Source: VRUE01 sp050258095
Lineage (GTDB): Bacteria > Actinomycetota > Thermoleophilia > Solirubrobacterales > 70-9
DNA length: 35,908 nt
Reading direction: 5' to 3'
Assembly (NCBI GenBank): GCA_050258095.1
Contig: JBLMYD010000059.1
Coordinates: forward strand, 1 to 35,908
How positions within the stretch are numbered: the first letter of the stretch is position 1; the number at the start of each line of letters is the position of its first letter. A model generated the notes under the pieces. The model was not told the origin of the DNA and did not search any database. It was given only the letters and a program-made list of their open reading frames with translations. Of this stretch, positions 1 through 6,900 are shown one piece after another. The translations under genes were made by a program, and so were the position numbers.

Positions 1-268
1 ACTGAGCTGGTCTTCTTTGACCCGTGGCGCCCCGGGAGCTTCGGGGGGCAGGCAGCAACCATCGCTCCCAGGGCGACGACTTCGGCCTGCCGGATTGACA
101 AACGGCTCTCCATATCAGCAAGCTCACCTCGGTGCGATGGAGCGAGGCCCGGAAGCTCAGCTCTTCCTGGGAAATGCCGGCGCCCTCGCGGCAGCGGGCA
201 AGGTTTCGGCCGAAGCGGATCTTCATCTCCGGTGTGGGCGGGGCGGAAGTCGGTAGACGCCGTCTCAT
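1..268 (-). CDS. XRE-family helix-turn-helix protein, N-terminal part (runs off window)
   Basis: The frame opens with ATG at 268 (an internal ATG at 226 is the alternative). The first residues are Arg/Pro rich, followed from about residue 17 by a typical Cro/C1-type HTH: RFGRNLARCREGAGISQEEL and then a SFRASLHRTEVSLL recognition helix. Such proteins are cytoplasmic DNA-binding regulators of phage, plasmids or toxin-antitoxin loci. After the LL at about residue 51 the expected E-x-G continuation (LERGER type) is missing and the frame reads IWRAVCQSG. Homology is therefore lost directly after the recognition helix, which suggests a frameshift or a recombination junction near nucleotide 112-115. 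It lies downstream of the 79-residue DNA-binding gene on the same strand, separated by a long inverted repeat. The HTH call is firm; the integrity of the gene is doubtful. Confidence 0.6.
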   Translation of the reverse strand, partial: MRRRLPTSAPPTPEMKIRFGRNLARCREGAGISQEELSFRASLHRTEVSLLIWRAVCQSGRPKSSPWERWLLPAPRSSRGATGQRRPAQ

Positions 269-287
269 CGCGCCCGCTTCCGCCACG

Positions 288-392
288 CGCCTGTGGCTTG
301 TCGAGGGCCGAGGCAGGTGTCGGGATGCCCGACCAGCGGGCACCCCGTACCTCCCTGTGGCCTGCGCCTCGGCCCTCGACAAGCCACAGGCG
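288..392. repeat. 27-bp perfect inverted repeat, 51-nt spacer
   Basis: The arms are 288-314 and 366-392 and are perfect reverse complements (arm ends CGCCTGTGGC and GCCACAGGCG). Three more pairs are possible at 315-317/361-363 if two bases bulge. It lies 12 bp behind the stop codon of the 79-residue gene and 19 bp before the XRE gene. There is no T-tract on either side, so it is not a standard intrinsic terminator. It could be a factor-independent actinobacterial hairpin, a remnant of a small mobile repeat, or a regulatory hairpin. Confidence 0.8.
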
Positions 393-404
393 GCAGCGGT
401 TCGT

Positions 405-644
405 TCATCTCGACTTCGCCTCGGTGAGCGCGTAGGCGCGGGGCTTGCGCTTCGCCTGGCGCACCGTCTTTGCCTTCGCCAGCCGCGCCAGGCAGTTGGC
501 GACCGCGCCGGAGGAGCGGCCAATGCCCTTGCCGATTGCGCTGGCCGTGAGCGGGTCGTCGTCGCTGTGCTTTCGCATGTGAGCAAGCACGAGGCCGTCG
601 AGCTCGCCGGGGCGCAGGCGCTTCTTTGGCTTGGCAGAGCTCAC
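405..644 (-). CDS. small winged-helix-like DNA-binding protein
   Basis: This is a 79-residue basic protein. The core LDGLVLAHMRKHSDDDPLTA, followed by SAIGKGIGRSSGAVANCLARL and a basic wing (KTVRQAKRKPRAYALTEA), reads as a winged helix of the MarR/IclR type: helix 2 is SAIGKGIG, the recognition helix is SSGAVANCLARLA, and the beta wing ends with Tyr-Ala-Leu. Similar short regulators occur in actinobacterial integrative elements, but I cannot name a family. The start is GTG at 644, which overlaps the TGA of the upstream gene (GTGA, 4 nt), so translation is probably coupled. A 27-bp hairpin follows directly. The DNA-binding role is inferred from the pattern alone. Confidence 0.65.
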   Translation of the reverse strand: MSSAKPKKRLRPGELDGLVLAHMRKHSDDDPLTASAIGKGIGRSSGAVANCLARLAKAKTVRQAKRKPRAYALTEAKSR

Positions 645-1051
645 TCTGAATCGCCTCCCCTCTCGTCGAGGTCGACGAGCAGCTTCTCGCAGGCATCCAG
701 ACCTGCGAGGAGGAGGGCCTCGCTCGCCTCGTCTTCCTCCCGTGAGCGGCGCTCGTCCTGCGAGCCGGCCAGCACCCGCTCGGCTTCGTCGTGCAGGCGG
801 TTGAGCAGTTCCGCCAGGTCGTGGACCGGCATCGTCAAATCGAAGGACTCGCGCTCTTCGTCTGGGCGCCAGCCGATGTCAGCCAGCAAGTCGACGTCTT
901 CGGCGAACTCGAGGCCGAGCCGCTCGGCGGCGGCGTAGTCGCCCGTCTCCTCCAGGGCGATCACGACGTCGCCGATGCCGGCGAGGTGGTTGCGGACCAG
1001 CTCGTAGATGCCTGCGCGCTGGGCCCTGGTGATCGTGGTAGTCGTGGGCAC
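641..1051 (-). CDS. hypothetical acidic protein, first gene of accessory operon
   Basis: This is a 136-residue acidic, helical protein of unknown function. Its central part (ITRAQRAGIYELVRNHLAGI, then GDVVIALEETGDYAAAERLG and EFAEDVDLLADIGW) resembles small conserved proteins of actinobacterial accessory regions. The C-terminal half is Glu/Arg rich and probably coiled (about residues 75-120). The start is set at GTG 1051 because AGGAGG lies 6 nt upstream, on the minus strand at 1057-1062; the longer frame to 1102 has no such signal and would run through the structured leader. Its stop overlaps the GTG of the next gene by 4 nt. The leader in front can form several strong stems and one alternative that covers the ribosome binding site. 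No enzymatic motif is visible. Confidence 0.6.
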   Translation of the reverse strand: MPTTTTITRAQRAGIYELVRNHLAGIGDVVIALEETGDYAAAERLGLEFAEDVDLLADIGWRPDEERESFDLTMPVHDLAELLNRLHDEAERVLAGSQDERRSREEDEASEALLLAGLDACEKLLVDLDERGGDSE

Positions 1052-1185
1052 GGTGCCCTCCTCTCGGGTAGGGCACCGAAGGCCGCTGCGATGCCTCGCC
1101 ACGGTACTCGGGCGAGTAGCTTTCCCTGTGCATCGAAGCTCGTTCTTCGGTGCCGGCCCCGGGGCGTTCGTAGCGCCGCCGGGGC
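1052..1185 (-). ncRNA. candidate structured leader / cis-regulatory RNA
   Basis: In the transcript of the leftward operon four perfect stems can form between the likely promoter (TAGGGT on the minus strand at 1207-1212) and the start at 1051: P0 1156-1162/1179-1185 (7 bp), P1 1072-1081/1145-1154 (10 bp), P2 1089-1094/1130-1135 (6 bp, inside P1) and P3 1095-1100/1111-1116 (6 bp, inside P2). P1 to P3 make one long jointed arm with a bulge at 1117-1129. The 3' strand of P1 (GGTGCCC, 1077-1071) can instead pair with GGGCACC at 1058-1052, between the Shine-Dalgarno sequence and the GTG. That gives a mutually exclusive hairpin with 12 nt of loop. This on/off layout is typical of translation-controlling leaders. 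No known riboswitch class was recognised. Confidence 0.5.
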
Positions 1186-1206
1186 ACTTGTGTTTTCGGT
1201 CCGGCG

Positions 1207-1212
1207 ACCCTA
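1207..1212 (-). promoter_or_regulatory. possible -10 box of the leftward accessory operon
   Basis: TAGGGT on the minus strand fits TAnnnT. Transcription would begin near 1199-1200 and give a leader of about 150 nt ahead of the GTG at 1051, which contains the stems described above. No convincing -35 was found, so this is weak support. Confidence 0.3.
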
Positions 1213-1280
1213 GCTCGGCGGGGGCGCCAAAGCGAGCAAATAACCGTCGATTAGCGCCGATCCACGGCGATTTGCCGTTT

Positions 1281-1302
1281 TTTCAGGCACTCGTGCCTGA
1301 AA
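1281..1302. repeat. 10-bp palindrome with 2-nt centre
   Basis: TTTCAGGCAC and GTGCCTGAAA flank TC and are perfect reverse complements. A run of six T ends in the left arm (1278-1283). The T-run precedes the stem on the plus strand, so it is not a plus-strand terminator; it reads more like an operator. Its partner protein is unknown. Confidence 0.6.
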
Positions 1303-1449
1303 CGCGAGCGGAATCGGGGCGATATCTGAAGGCTTCAGCCCGCCGAAGGCCGCTGCGGCCCATCCGCCGCCGGTCGCGGGAAATCCAAAGCCCATGCGGG
1401 TATCCTTGGCCTTGCGAGGCCGCTGGAGTTCCTGCGACCCTCGCGCCTC

Positions 1450-1522
1450 GGGGCTATAGCTCAGCTGGAAGAGCGCCTGGATCGCACCCAGGAGGTCGCC
1501 GGTTCGAGTCCGGCTAGCTCCA
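1450..1522 (+). tRNA. tRNA-Ala (anticodon CGC)
   Basis: A full cloverleaf can be drawn by hand: acceptor stem 1450-1456/1515-1521, D stem 1459-1462/1471-1474, anticodon stem 1476-1480/1488-1492 with loop ATCGCAC and anticodon CGC at 1483-1485, and T stem 1498-1502/1510-1514 with loop TTCGAGT. Position 3 is G and position 70 is U, the G3:U70 pair that is the identity element of alanine tRNAs. The discriminator base is A (1522). CCA is not encoded. It reads codon GCG, which is common at this GC content. Accessory genes on both sides make the 3' end a possible integration site, but no second copy of it was seen in the window. Confidence 0.95.
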
Positions 1523-1548
1523 TAAAGTTCCTGCACAGAGGCATTTCT

Positions 1549-2034
1549 TCATTTTTTCGCTTGACGAATGGGCTGACGGCGAGGAGGCTGGACACCAGTC
1601 AACCGCGAGTCAACTTTTCGGCCGTCGTCAACCAGAAGCCGGGCTTCTGCCCTATCCACACCCGACATGAGCAGCTCGTCATAGACGGTGTCGCGATGGC
1701 GAACCGACGCGGCGACGGCGAGCCTGAGCGCTCCGGGGTCGAAGGCCCGGCCGGCGGCGCTGCGACCCACTCGGCCGCTGCCACGCGCGCCCGCGTGACG
1801 TCGCCTCGCCCGAGCGTCGGCGTCGGCGAGGCATTCCGCCTCCGCCCGTTCGAGCGCTTCCTGCTCGACCAGGGTGCCCTGGCGCTCGTAGCGCTTCCGC
1901 GCCCGACCGAAGCGAACGACCACAGCCGAGAGGCCACTCACCTTCCTCGCCCGCCGGGTCAGCGCGGCATCGCCGGACGGCAGGACGACGACGATCTCGG
2001 ACTCCGGCTCGCGTTTCCGGCCGCCGTGCGGCAT
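1549..2034 (-). CDS. DUF2293 domain-containing protein
   Basis: A 161-residue basic protein. The N-terminal part (EIVVVLPSGDAALTRRARKV) and the C-terminal part (AVAASVRHRDTVYDELLMSG, then VDRAEARLLV at about residues 107-136) match my memory of DUF2293 proteins, whose C-terminal helix pair usually reads VRH..T.YD.LL..GV.R.EAR. The middle (residues 35-80) is rich in Arg, Ala and Glu and is probably a long helix. Function is unknown; a nucleic-acid role is only suggested by charge. After the DUF2293 core the tail (DDGRKVDSRLTG onward) differs from the usual VDRVLAAWR ending, so the 3' end next to the tRNA may be altered. It is divergent from the SEC-C gene, 71 bp away. No ribosome binding site is visible; CAGACT lies 6 nt before the ATG. 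Confidence 0.6.
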   Translation of the reverse strand: MPHGGRKREPESEIVVVLPSGDAALTRRARKVSGLSAVVVRFGRARKRYERQGTLVEQEALERAEAECLADADARARRRHAGARGSGRVGRSAAGRAFDPGALRLAVAASVRHRDTVYDELLMSGVDRAEARLLVDDGRKVDSRLTGVQPPRRQPIRQAKK

Positions 2035-2092
2035 GGGCGCAGTCTGCCGGAATCGGCTACGCGGTCGTCGAGGATGGGTCCGCCCCCGACCC

Positions 2093-2098
2093 TATGGT
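2093..2098 (+). promoter_or_regulatory. -10 box TATGGT, leaderless-type, for the SEC-C gene
   Basis: TATGGT (TAnnnT) ends 7 nt before the ATG at 2106, so transcription would begin at or within a base or two of the start codon. This also argues against the ATG at 2094, which lies inside the box. Confidence 0.45.
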
Positions 2099-2105
2099 GG
2101 TGACG

Positions 2106-2603
2106 ATGACGCACGTGAGCCGCAACGCGCCGTGTCCGTGCGGCAGCGGCAAGAAGTACAAGCTCTGCTGCCTTCCGGCCGAGGCTAAGCAGGTTCGCGG
2201 GAAGACCGCGCTTCGCGAAATCGAGACGATCGACGCCACCGGGCGAGGTTGCGACTGGCGGATTCTCGAACGAGTGGGGCCGGAGGGAACCGCAAGCGGC
2301 CAGTTGGTGGAGCATCTCTGCAACGGAGAGCGGTTTGAGGTTCAGGCGCCCGACGGCTGGCTGATGGACGGCAAACGGGTCTCGATGTACTTCGCGCTCG
2401 AGGCGCTGCCGCCCCCGCTTTACGAGTGGGCGATCCGGCAGTCGCTCGACGCGGTCAGCGGCGAGGATGTGACGCCGTTCGGCCTCGACGTCGCTCGCAC
2501 TCTCCTTCTGGCCGGCACGGTCGTGGATCTCGTCGGCGATCTCCGCGCGCCGCGACGCGGGCTGAAGCGAATCCTCTCCAATCGCAGACAGCAAGCAGCG
2601 TAA
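2106..2603 (+). CDS. SEC-C motif (zinc-binding) protein
   Basis: A 165-residue protein that begins with a SEC-C motif: SRNAPCPCGSGKKYKLCC at residues 5-22, with ligands Cys10, Cys12, Cys21 and Cys22. This is the same zinc knuckle found at the end of SecA and in many stand-alone proteins, where it binds zinc and often contacts protein or nucleic-acid partners. The rest (residues 30-165) is a mixed alpha/beta region without a recognised domain; it holds a Trp/Gly-rich stretch (DGWLMDGKRVSMYFALEALP) and a hydrophobic helix near residue 135 (ARTLLLAGTVVDLVGDL). Start 2106 was chosen because CPCGSG motifs usually sit close to the N-terminus and because a -10 box ends 7 nt upstream. Probably cytoplasmic; specific role unknown. 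Confidence 0.75.
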   Translation: MTHVSRNAPCPCGSGKKYKLCCLPAEAKQVRGKTALREIETIDATGRGCDWRILERVGPEGTASGQLVEHLCNGERFEVQAPDGWLMDGKRVSMYFALEALPPPLYEWAIRQSLDAVSGEDVTPFGLDVARTLLLAGTVVDLVGDLRAPRRGLKRILSNRRQQAA

Positions 2604-2633
2604 TTCAGGCGTCGATGTCTGCGGACGTTGTGC

Positions 2634-2639
2634 TACGTT
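2634..2639 (+). promoter_or_regulatory. -10 box TACGTT, leaderless-type, for the toxin-antitoxin operon
   Basis: TACGTT, preceded by TGC (extended -10 look), ends 8 nt before the ATG at 2648, and no Shine-Dalgarno sequence is present. The antitoxin mRNA would be leaderless. Confidence 0.5.
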
Positions 2640-2647
2640 GTCAACAG

Positions 2648-3049
2648 ATGGCTGAGACGGTCAACATCTCGGTGCGCATCAATCGGGAGACGGCGGCGCG
2701 CATCCGCGCTCGTGCAGAGGCGCGCGGCGAGCGGCTCTCTGACGCCGTTCGCCGCTATGCCGAGGAGGGAGACCGCGCCGAGACCCACCCGGGGATCGTC
2801 TTTCGCCCGGGGCCGACGGGGCGCCGCGCCGCCCTCGCGGGCGGCCCCGACATCTGGGAGATCTGTCTGGCGGCACGACGGGCCGGCGGCAAGCAGGTTG
2901 CCGAGCAGCTCGCCGAGGAGCTCTCGCTTACTCCCGATCGAATTGCGGTGGCGCTTCGCTACGCGGCTGAGTTCCCCGAGGAGATCGAGGCCAGGATCGA
3001 GTTGCACGAGCGCGAAACCGCCCACTACGAGTCACTCGCCGGCAACTGA
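2648..3049 (+). CDS. antitoxin: ribbon-helix-helix plus DUF433-like domain
   Basis: A 133-residue protein. Residues 3-40 (VNISVRINRETAARIRARAE, then GERLSDAVRRYAEEG) look like a ribbon-helix-helix or CopG-type DNA-binding unit. Residues 48-115 (HPGIVFRPGPTGRRAALAGG, PDIWEICLAARR, LTPDRIAVALRYAAEFPEEI) match the DUF433-type antitoxin fold, a helical domain that often recognises DNA and caps PIN-like toxins. The toxin gene begins 17 nt downstream on the same strand, as in known DUF433/DUF5615 pairs. It would neutralise the toxin and probably repress its own promoter. ATG 2648 is chosen because the ORF upstream of it is out of character and the -10 box is correctly spaced for a leaderless start. 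Confidence 0.8.
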   Translation: MAETVNISVRINRETAARIRARAEARGERLSDAVRRYAEEGDRAETHPGIVFRPGPTGRRAALAGGPDIWEICLAARRAGGKQVAEQLAEELSLTPDRIAVALRYAAEFPEEIEARIELHERETAHYESLAGN

Positions 3050-3066
3050 GCGACCCTGCTCGACGT

Positions 3067-3435
3067 GTGAAGCTGCTGCTGGACGAGATGTACCCCGCCC
3101 GCCTGGCGCGGGCGCTGCGCGAGCGGGGCGCCGACGCCGAGGGTGTCGACGAGCGCGCTCCGTTGCGCGGGCTCGCCGACGAAGAGCTGTTGGCGGTAGC
3201 TGCTCGCGAGGGACGGGCGCTCGTCAGTGAGAACGTCGCCGACTTCATGCGCCTCTACGGCGAGTGGGGAGCCGCCGGCCGCCGGCACGCGGGAATCGTG
3301 ATCGCCCTCTCTTCGCGCTTCTCGCGCACCCCCGCAGGCCATGAGGTCTTTGTGGACTCACTCGTCGAGCTCTGCGCGCAGCGCCCGGGGAGTGGGGCGC
3401 TGGCCGACGCGGTGCACTTCCTGGTCCGGTCCTGA
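3067..3435 (+). CDS. DUF5615 family PIN-like toxin
   Basis: A 122-residue protein starting with GTG. It opens with (V/M)KLLLDEMYPARLARALRERG, the hallmark of DUF5615/Mut7-C-like PIN proteins, where the first Asp (residue 6) and Glu are metal-binding residues. The second conserved block is ALVSENVADFMRL (about residues 51-63), corresponding to the TxDxDF motif, with Asn and Asp as further acidic or metal-site residues. A hydrophobic beta strand (AGIVIALSSRF, about 77-87) follows. Members are believed to be RNases with Mg-dependent cleavage. It forms an operon with the antitoxin upstream; no Shine-Dalgarno sequence is evident in the 17-nt gap, so re-initiation or coupling is likely. The catalytic layout appears intact. 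Confidence 0.82.
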   Translation: MKLLLDEMYPARLARALRERGADAEGVDERAPLRGLADEELLAVAAREGRALVSENVADFMRLYGEWGAAGRRHAGIVIALSSRFSRTPAGHEVFVDSLVELCAQRPGSGALADAVHFLVRS

Positions 3436-3549
3436 GGCCGGAGTGGGCTGGTCGTCGGCCTGGACGAGACGGGGATCACTGTCCACCTGTCGGGGATGGC
3501 GACCGGCTTTGGCACCACCGCGCCGGTTCGCTGCGTACCCTCGGAGCGC

Positions 3550-3780
3550 ATGCCAGGGGAGCTGTCGCAGGCGCTCGACAAGGCCACCGTCGTCGGCCTC
3601 GCGTCGGCGCCCTCCTACGAGCGCGGCCTGGCTTATCTCGAAGCGGGAAGGGTGGGATCGCTGCGGGCAAGCGCCGGGCGAGTCGGCGCCACCGTTCGAG
3701 GTTCCGAGGACTACCTGGTCGAGCTTCGTTCGCAGGGCGGAGAGCTCCGCTTCTCCTGCTCGTGCCCGATCGGGCGCGAA
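3550..3780 (+). pseudogene. SWIM zinc-finger protein, 3'-truncated
   Basis: From ATG 3550 (GGAG 5 nt upstream) the frame encodes MPGELSQALDKATVVGLASA, then SYERGLAYLEAGRVGSL and, at about residues 59-77, VELRSQGGELRFSCSCPIGR. This is the N-terminal half of actinobacterial SWIM proteins, which should continue with the second ligand pair (CKHCVAVGLA type). Only the first CxC is present. After GREGA the frame becomes low-complexity Gly/Ala/Pro to a stop at 4035, inside the oppositely directed propeller gene. Another frame after 3780 reads KALGEWEERRPWALSLLHQP, which looks like real coding sequence from something else and implies a recombination junction near 3781. The zinc site cannot form, so the gene is judged dead. 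Confidence 0.7.
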
Positions 3781-3931
3781 GGCGCTGGGCGAGTGGGAGG
3801 AGAGGCGGCCGTGGGCCCTCTCGCTGCTCCACCAACCGGAGTCGGACCCGCCGGGAGCCAAGCGGCACCCCTCCCTGCGCGGCCGCCGCTACTCGGAGGG
3901 CATCGTGCTAGTAGGCCTCAGGATCAACAGC

Positions 3932-6900
3932 CTAATCAGATTGTCTTTCCAGCGGCTCATGAACGTGTCCTGACGCCGGAATGCGAAGAACGTACGTGCT
4001 GCCTCCAAGCAGCGTTCGCGCTTGACGGGCCATAATCGTGAAACGTGATGCGGTCCCCGGTTTTAGCTTCGCCCCGGACCGGAAGAGCACACCGATCTTC
4101 GCCGTCTTGCCCGGGGGCACAGGGAGATTCTCGATCAGCGCTCCTGACTGCTCGACTGACCACAGTGTCGTGGCGTCGAGCTTAAGGTGCTGTGCCGTCT
4201 TTCTCTGCTCGGCATTGAGCCGGGCTTTGGCACGCTTGAGACCCTTCGCCTTAATGGTGACCTTCCGTGGAAGGAGGATCGCGAGTCGAGCGTCTCGGCC
4301 GAGATCGCCGCGCGAGATAATGAGTTCCACATGCTTCAGCCTGCGACTCGGATTGGGAACGTTCATTCCGGCGAGTCCTCCGGCGCGTGATCGGGGACTG
4401 GAGGCGGTCACCAGGTGCAGGTTCCGCAGGCCGATCTGGTGATTGTTTGGGACCAGGATCCAAGGTCGGCGCTCGTTGGCGCTTCGCACGACTGGATCGA
4501 TGGGGTCGTCCACCGATTCGGCGATGGCGAGCATACAGCTATGGTCGGCAGCGCCGGCGGGAACTGACCAATTGAAGCCGACAACCTCAGGGAGTGCGGG
4601 GTTCACGACCGGGATCGTCCGACAGGGGTTGGTGGGCTCGACAAAGTTCCAGCCGGTGCTGGTATCGAGTGGGCCGCAAGTCGTCGAGCCAGCCGGCAGC
4701 GTTGTCGTCCAGAAATCGGTGGGCAAGAGCGGCAGGGCGGACGTCGCATCCGCCCACATCGCGACAACGCGGACGTTGGAGCCGGGCTGAATCCCTCGGT
4801 TTGTCACTTGCACATACGCGCGGGCCGGCTGGCCCTTGATCGGGTTCGAGTCCTTCATCACGCCGGGAGGTGGCGATGCGATCTCGATCGGAGCACTCTC
4901 GAACTCGACGTGGTCGACCTCCGTGAGCTGGTTTTGTGGAAGGTCCTGAGAGGGTACGTCGACGCGAATGTCGGGCGATGACCACCAGTAAACCTCGCCT
5001 GCCGGATCGTCGTTGGGCTTATAGAAGCCGGCACGGGCTGGGTCCGGGACGGGATGCTCAGCGTCCGGAATCCCGCTCGGCGAAGGGGTGATTCCGCGGT
5101 CGAAAACATTGTCTCGGACGACGAGCCTTACGGCCGGACAGGTGATACCAGGGTTGATGTCGCGCTCGTAGGCACCATGGCCCATCGTGCCAATGAAGAG
5201 AATTCCAGTGCTCCGGTTGACCCAAATCTCGTTGATGTCCAGGCCATCCGGAAGCCCTTCGTCGAAAGGTGTCCAGGCTGCTGTGGGCGGCGACCCGGGA
5301 GTGATTGTGCCGCGGAAGACCCCGATCCACGTGGCTGCATAGATCGTGTCGGGTTCGAAAGGGTCCACGGTCAGGTCGGTGACGACGTTCGTGGGCAGGG
5401 CTGTTGCGCCGCTGCCAGGAATGCCGGACCAGTCGGCTCCCCCGTTTGTCGTTATGTAGACGCCGCTTCCGCCGCCGAAGGACGCAAATGCCCGTGTTGA
5501 GTCGGCCCAATCCACCGCCACGCCTGTCGGCATCGCGCTCGGCAGACCGTTGGCCGCGGTATCCCAGCTCGCGCCGCCGTCTATCGTGCGCCAAATCAGC
5601 GGCGTGGCGCCAGCGATACCGACGTAGTACGTCTGGAAGGACGACGAGGGTGCTATTCCGAAGGCTCTTACCTCTGCGTTCGGCGGAAGCGTAGGGCTGG
5701 CGGAGCTCCAGTTCTTGGCGTCTGTGGTCTTGATGATCCGCCCACCCGATGAATCACTCGCTGCGGCCAGCGCGCAACCTGGAAGCGTTGGGTCGGTGGC
5801 GATCGGAGGCTTCCAAGCAGTCCCTGCTGGAAGCACAGGCGCCAGGATGGAACCTCCGCCCGGGGTCCCCGGAACAGGGTTTACCGACTCGTAGAGGGTG
5901 CCATTGCAGTTCGCGTAAACCGTGTCGCTGTCCTGACCGTCAATGGCGACGTCGGCTCCGTCACAGCCACCGAACTGATACCAAGTGCGGTTTCCGAACG
6001 TTATCTCAGTGCCGTTGTCCTGCGATCCGCCCGCGATTACGGTTGCGGTCGCCTGTTGCGAGGTGATCCGGTAGAACTCGGTGATCACCATTCCGTGGGA
6101 GATGTCGTTCCAGTGCCAGGTGGCGGCGCTGGTATCGGTGCTCCGGAAGATTCCGCCGTCGTCTCCGACGAAAACGATCTTGCTATTCACAGGATCAAAG
6201 GCGACTGCGTGATGATCGGCGTGCACATACTGCGGGAAGCTCGCATCTGCGCCGCCCGACACGTTGTCCCAGTTCGCTCCGCCGTTCGTCGTTCGGTATA
6301 TGTTCATTCCTCCGCCGTAGACGACGTTCGCGTTCGTGGGGTCGACCTCGAGCACGCTGTTGTACCAGGAGTATCCTCCGCCACCCGGGAAAGCCGAGTC
6401 GTCCATGACCGACGCGGCCGCCAGCTGTGACCACGCGTTACCACCCCCTCCCGGTGTCTCGCCGCCCGTTTTCGTCTTGTAAACCCCGAGCAGCCGCCCA
6501 TTGGTGGAACTCTCAATCTTCGCGTAGAGGGTGGTGGGACTGCTCGCCGCAAGCGCAAGGGCGACCGTTCGCCCGCTCGCAGCAGGGATCCCACTGTCTC
6601 GCTTTTGCCACGAAGTCCCGTCGTGCTTCCAGATGCCGCGGGCATAGGTCGCACTGGCACCTCTCACACCTGCATAGACCTTGCGCGTGGGTGCTGAGAA
6701 ATCGACGACGAGGTCGCTCGTCGATGCATCGAACCCTCCCAGTCGCGCCCAGGTGAGCGTGCTACTGGTTCGTGTGCCGAGGTAGACGCCGTTGCTTGTC
6801 GCCGCGTACACGTTGTGGGGTGCCACGGGATCGACGCGTATGCGGAAGATAACGTGGCCGTCGAGTTCCGCCGGGCTGACCTTCGTCCAAGAGCCGGGGT

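Larger units (their letters stand above)
1103..1449. other. 347-bp stretch without a gene, upstream of the tRNA
   Basis: The left part is the structured leader and likely promoter of the leftward operon. The right part holds a palindrome (1281-1302) and the unresolved promoter region of the tRNA. The reading frames here are arginine/proline-rich shadows without a ribosome binding site. Confidence 0.6.

Noticed and set aside
1210..1536. Minus-strand frame of about 108 residues containing RTRTGDLL
   Set aside because: It is the antisense of the tRNA-Ala gene; such peptides are well known annotation artefacts.
1540..1559. T-rich run behind the tRNA as an intrinsic terminator
   Set aside because: No stable stem precedes the T-rich run; it also overlaps the end of the DUF2293 gene.
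1450..3931. Complete integrative element with attL/attR at the tRNA
   Set aside because: No integrase gene, no replication or transfer genes and no second copy of the tRNA 3' end in the window.
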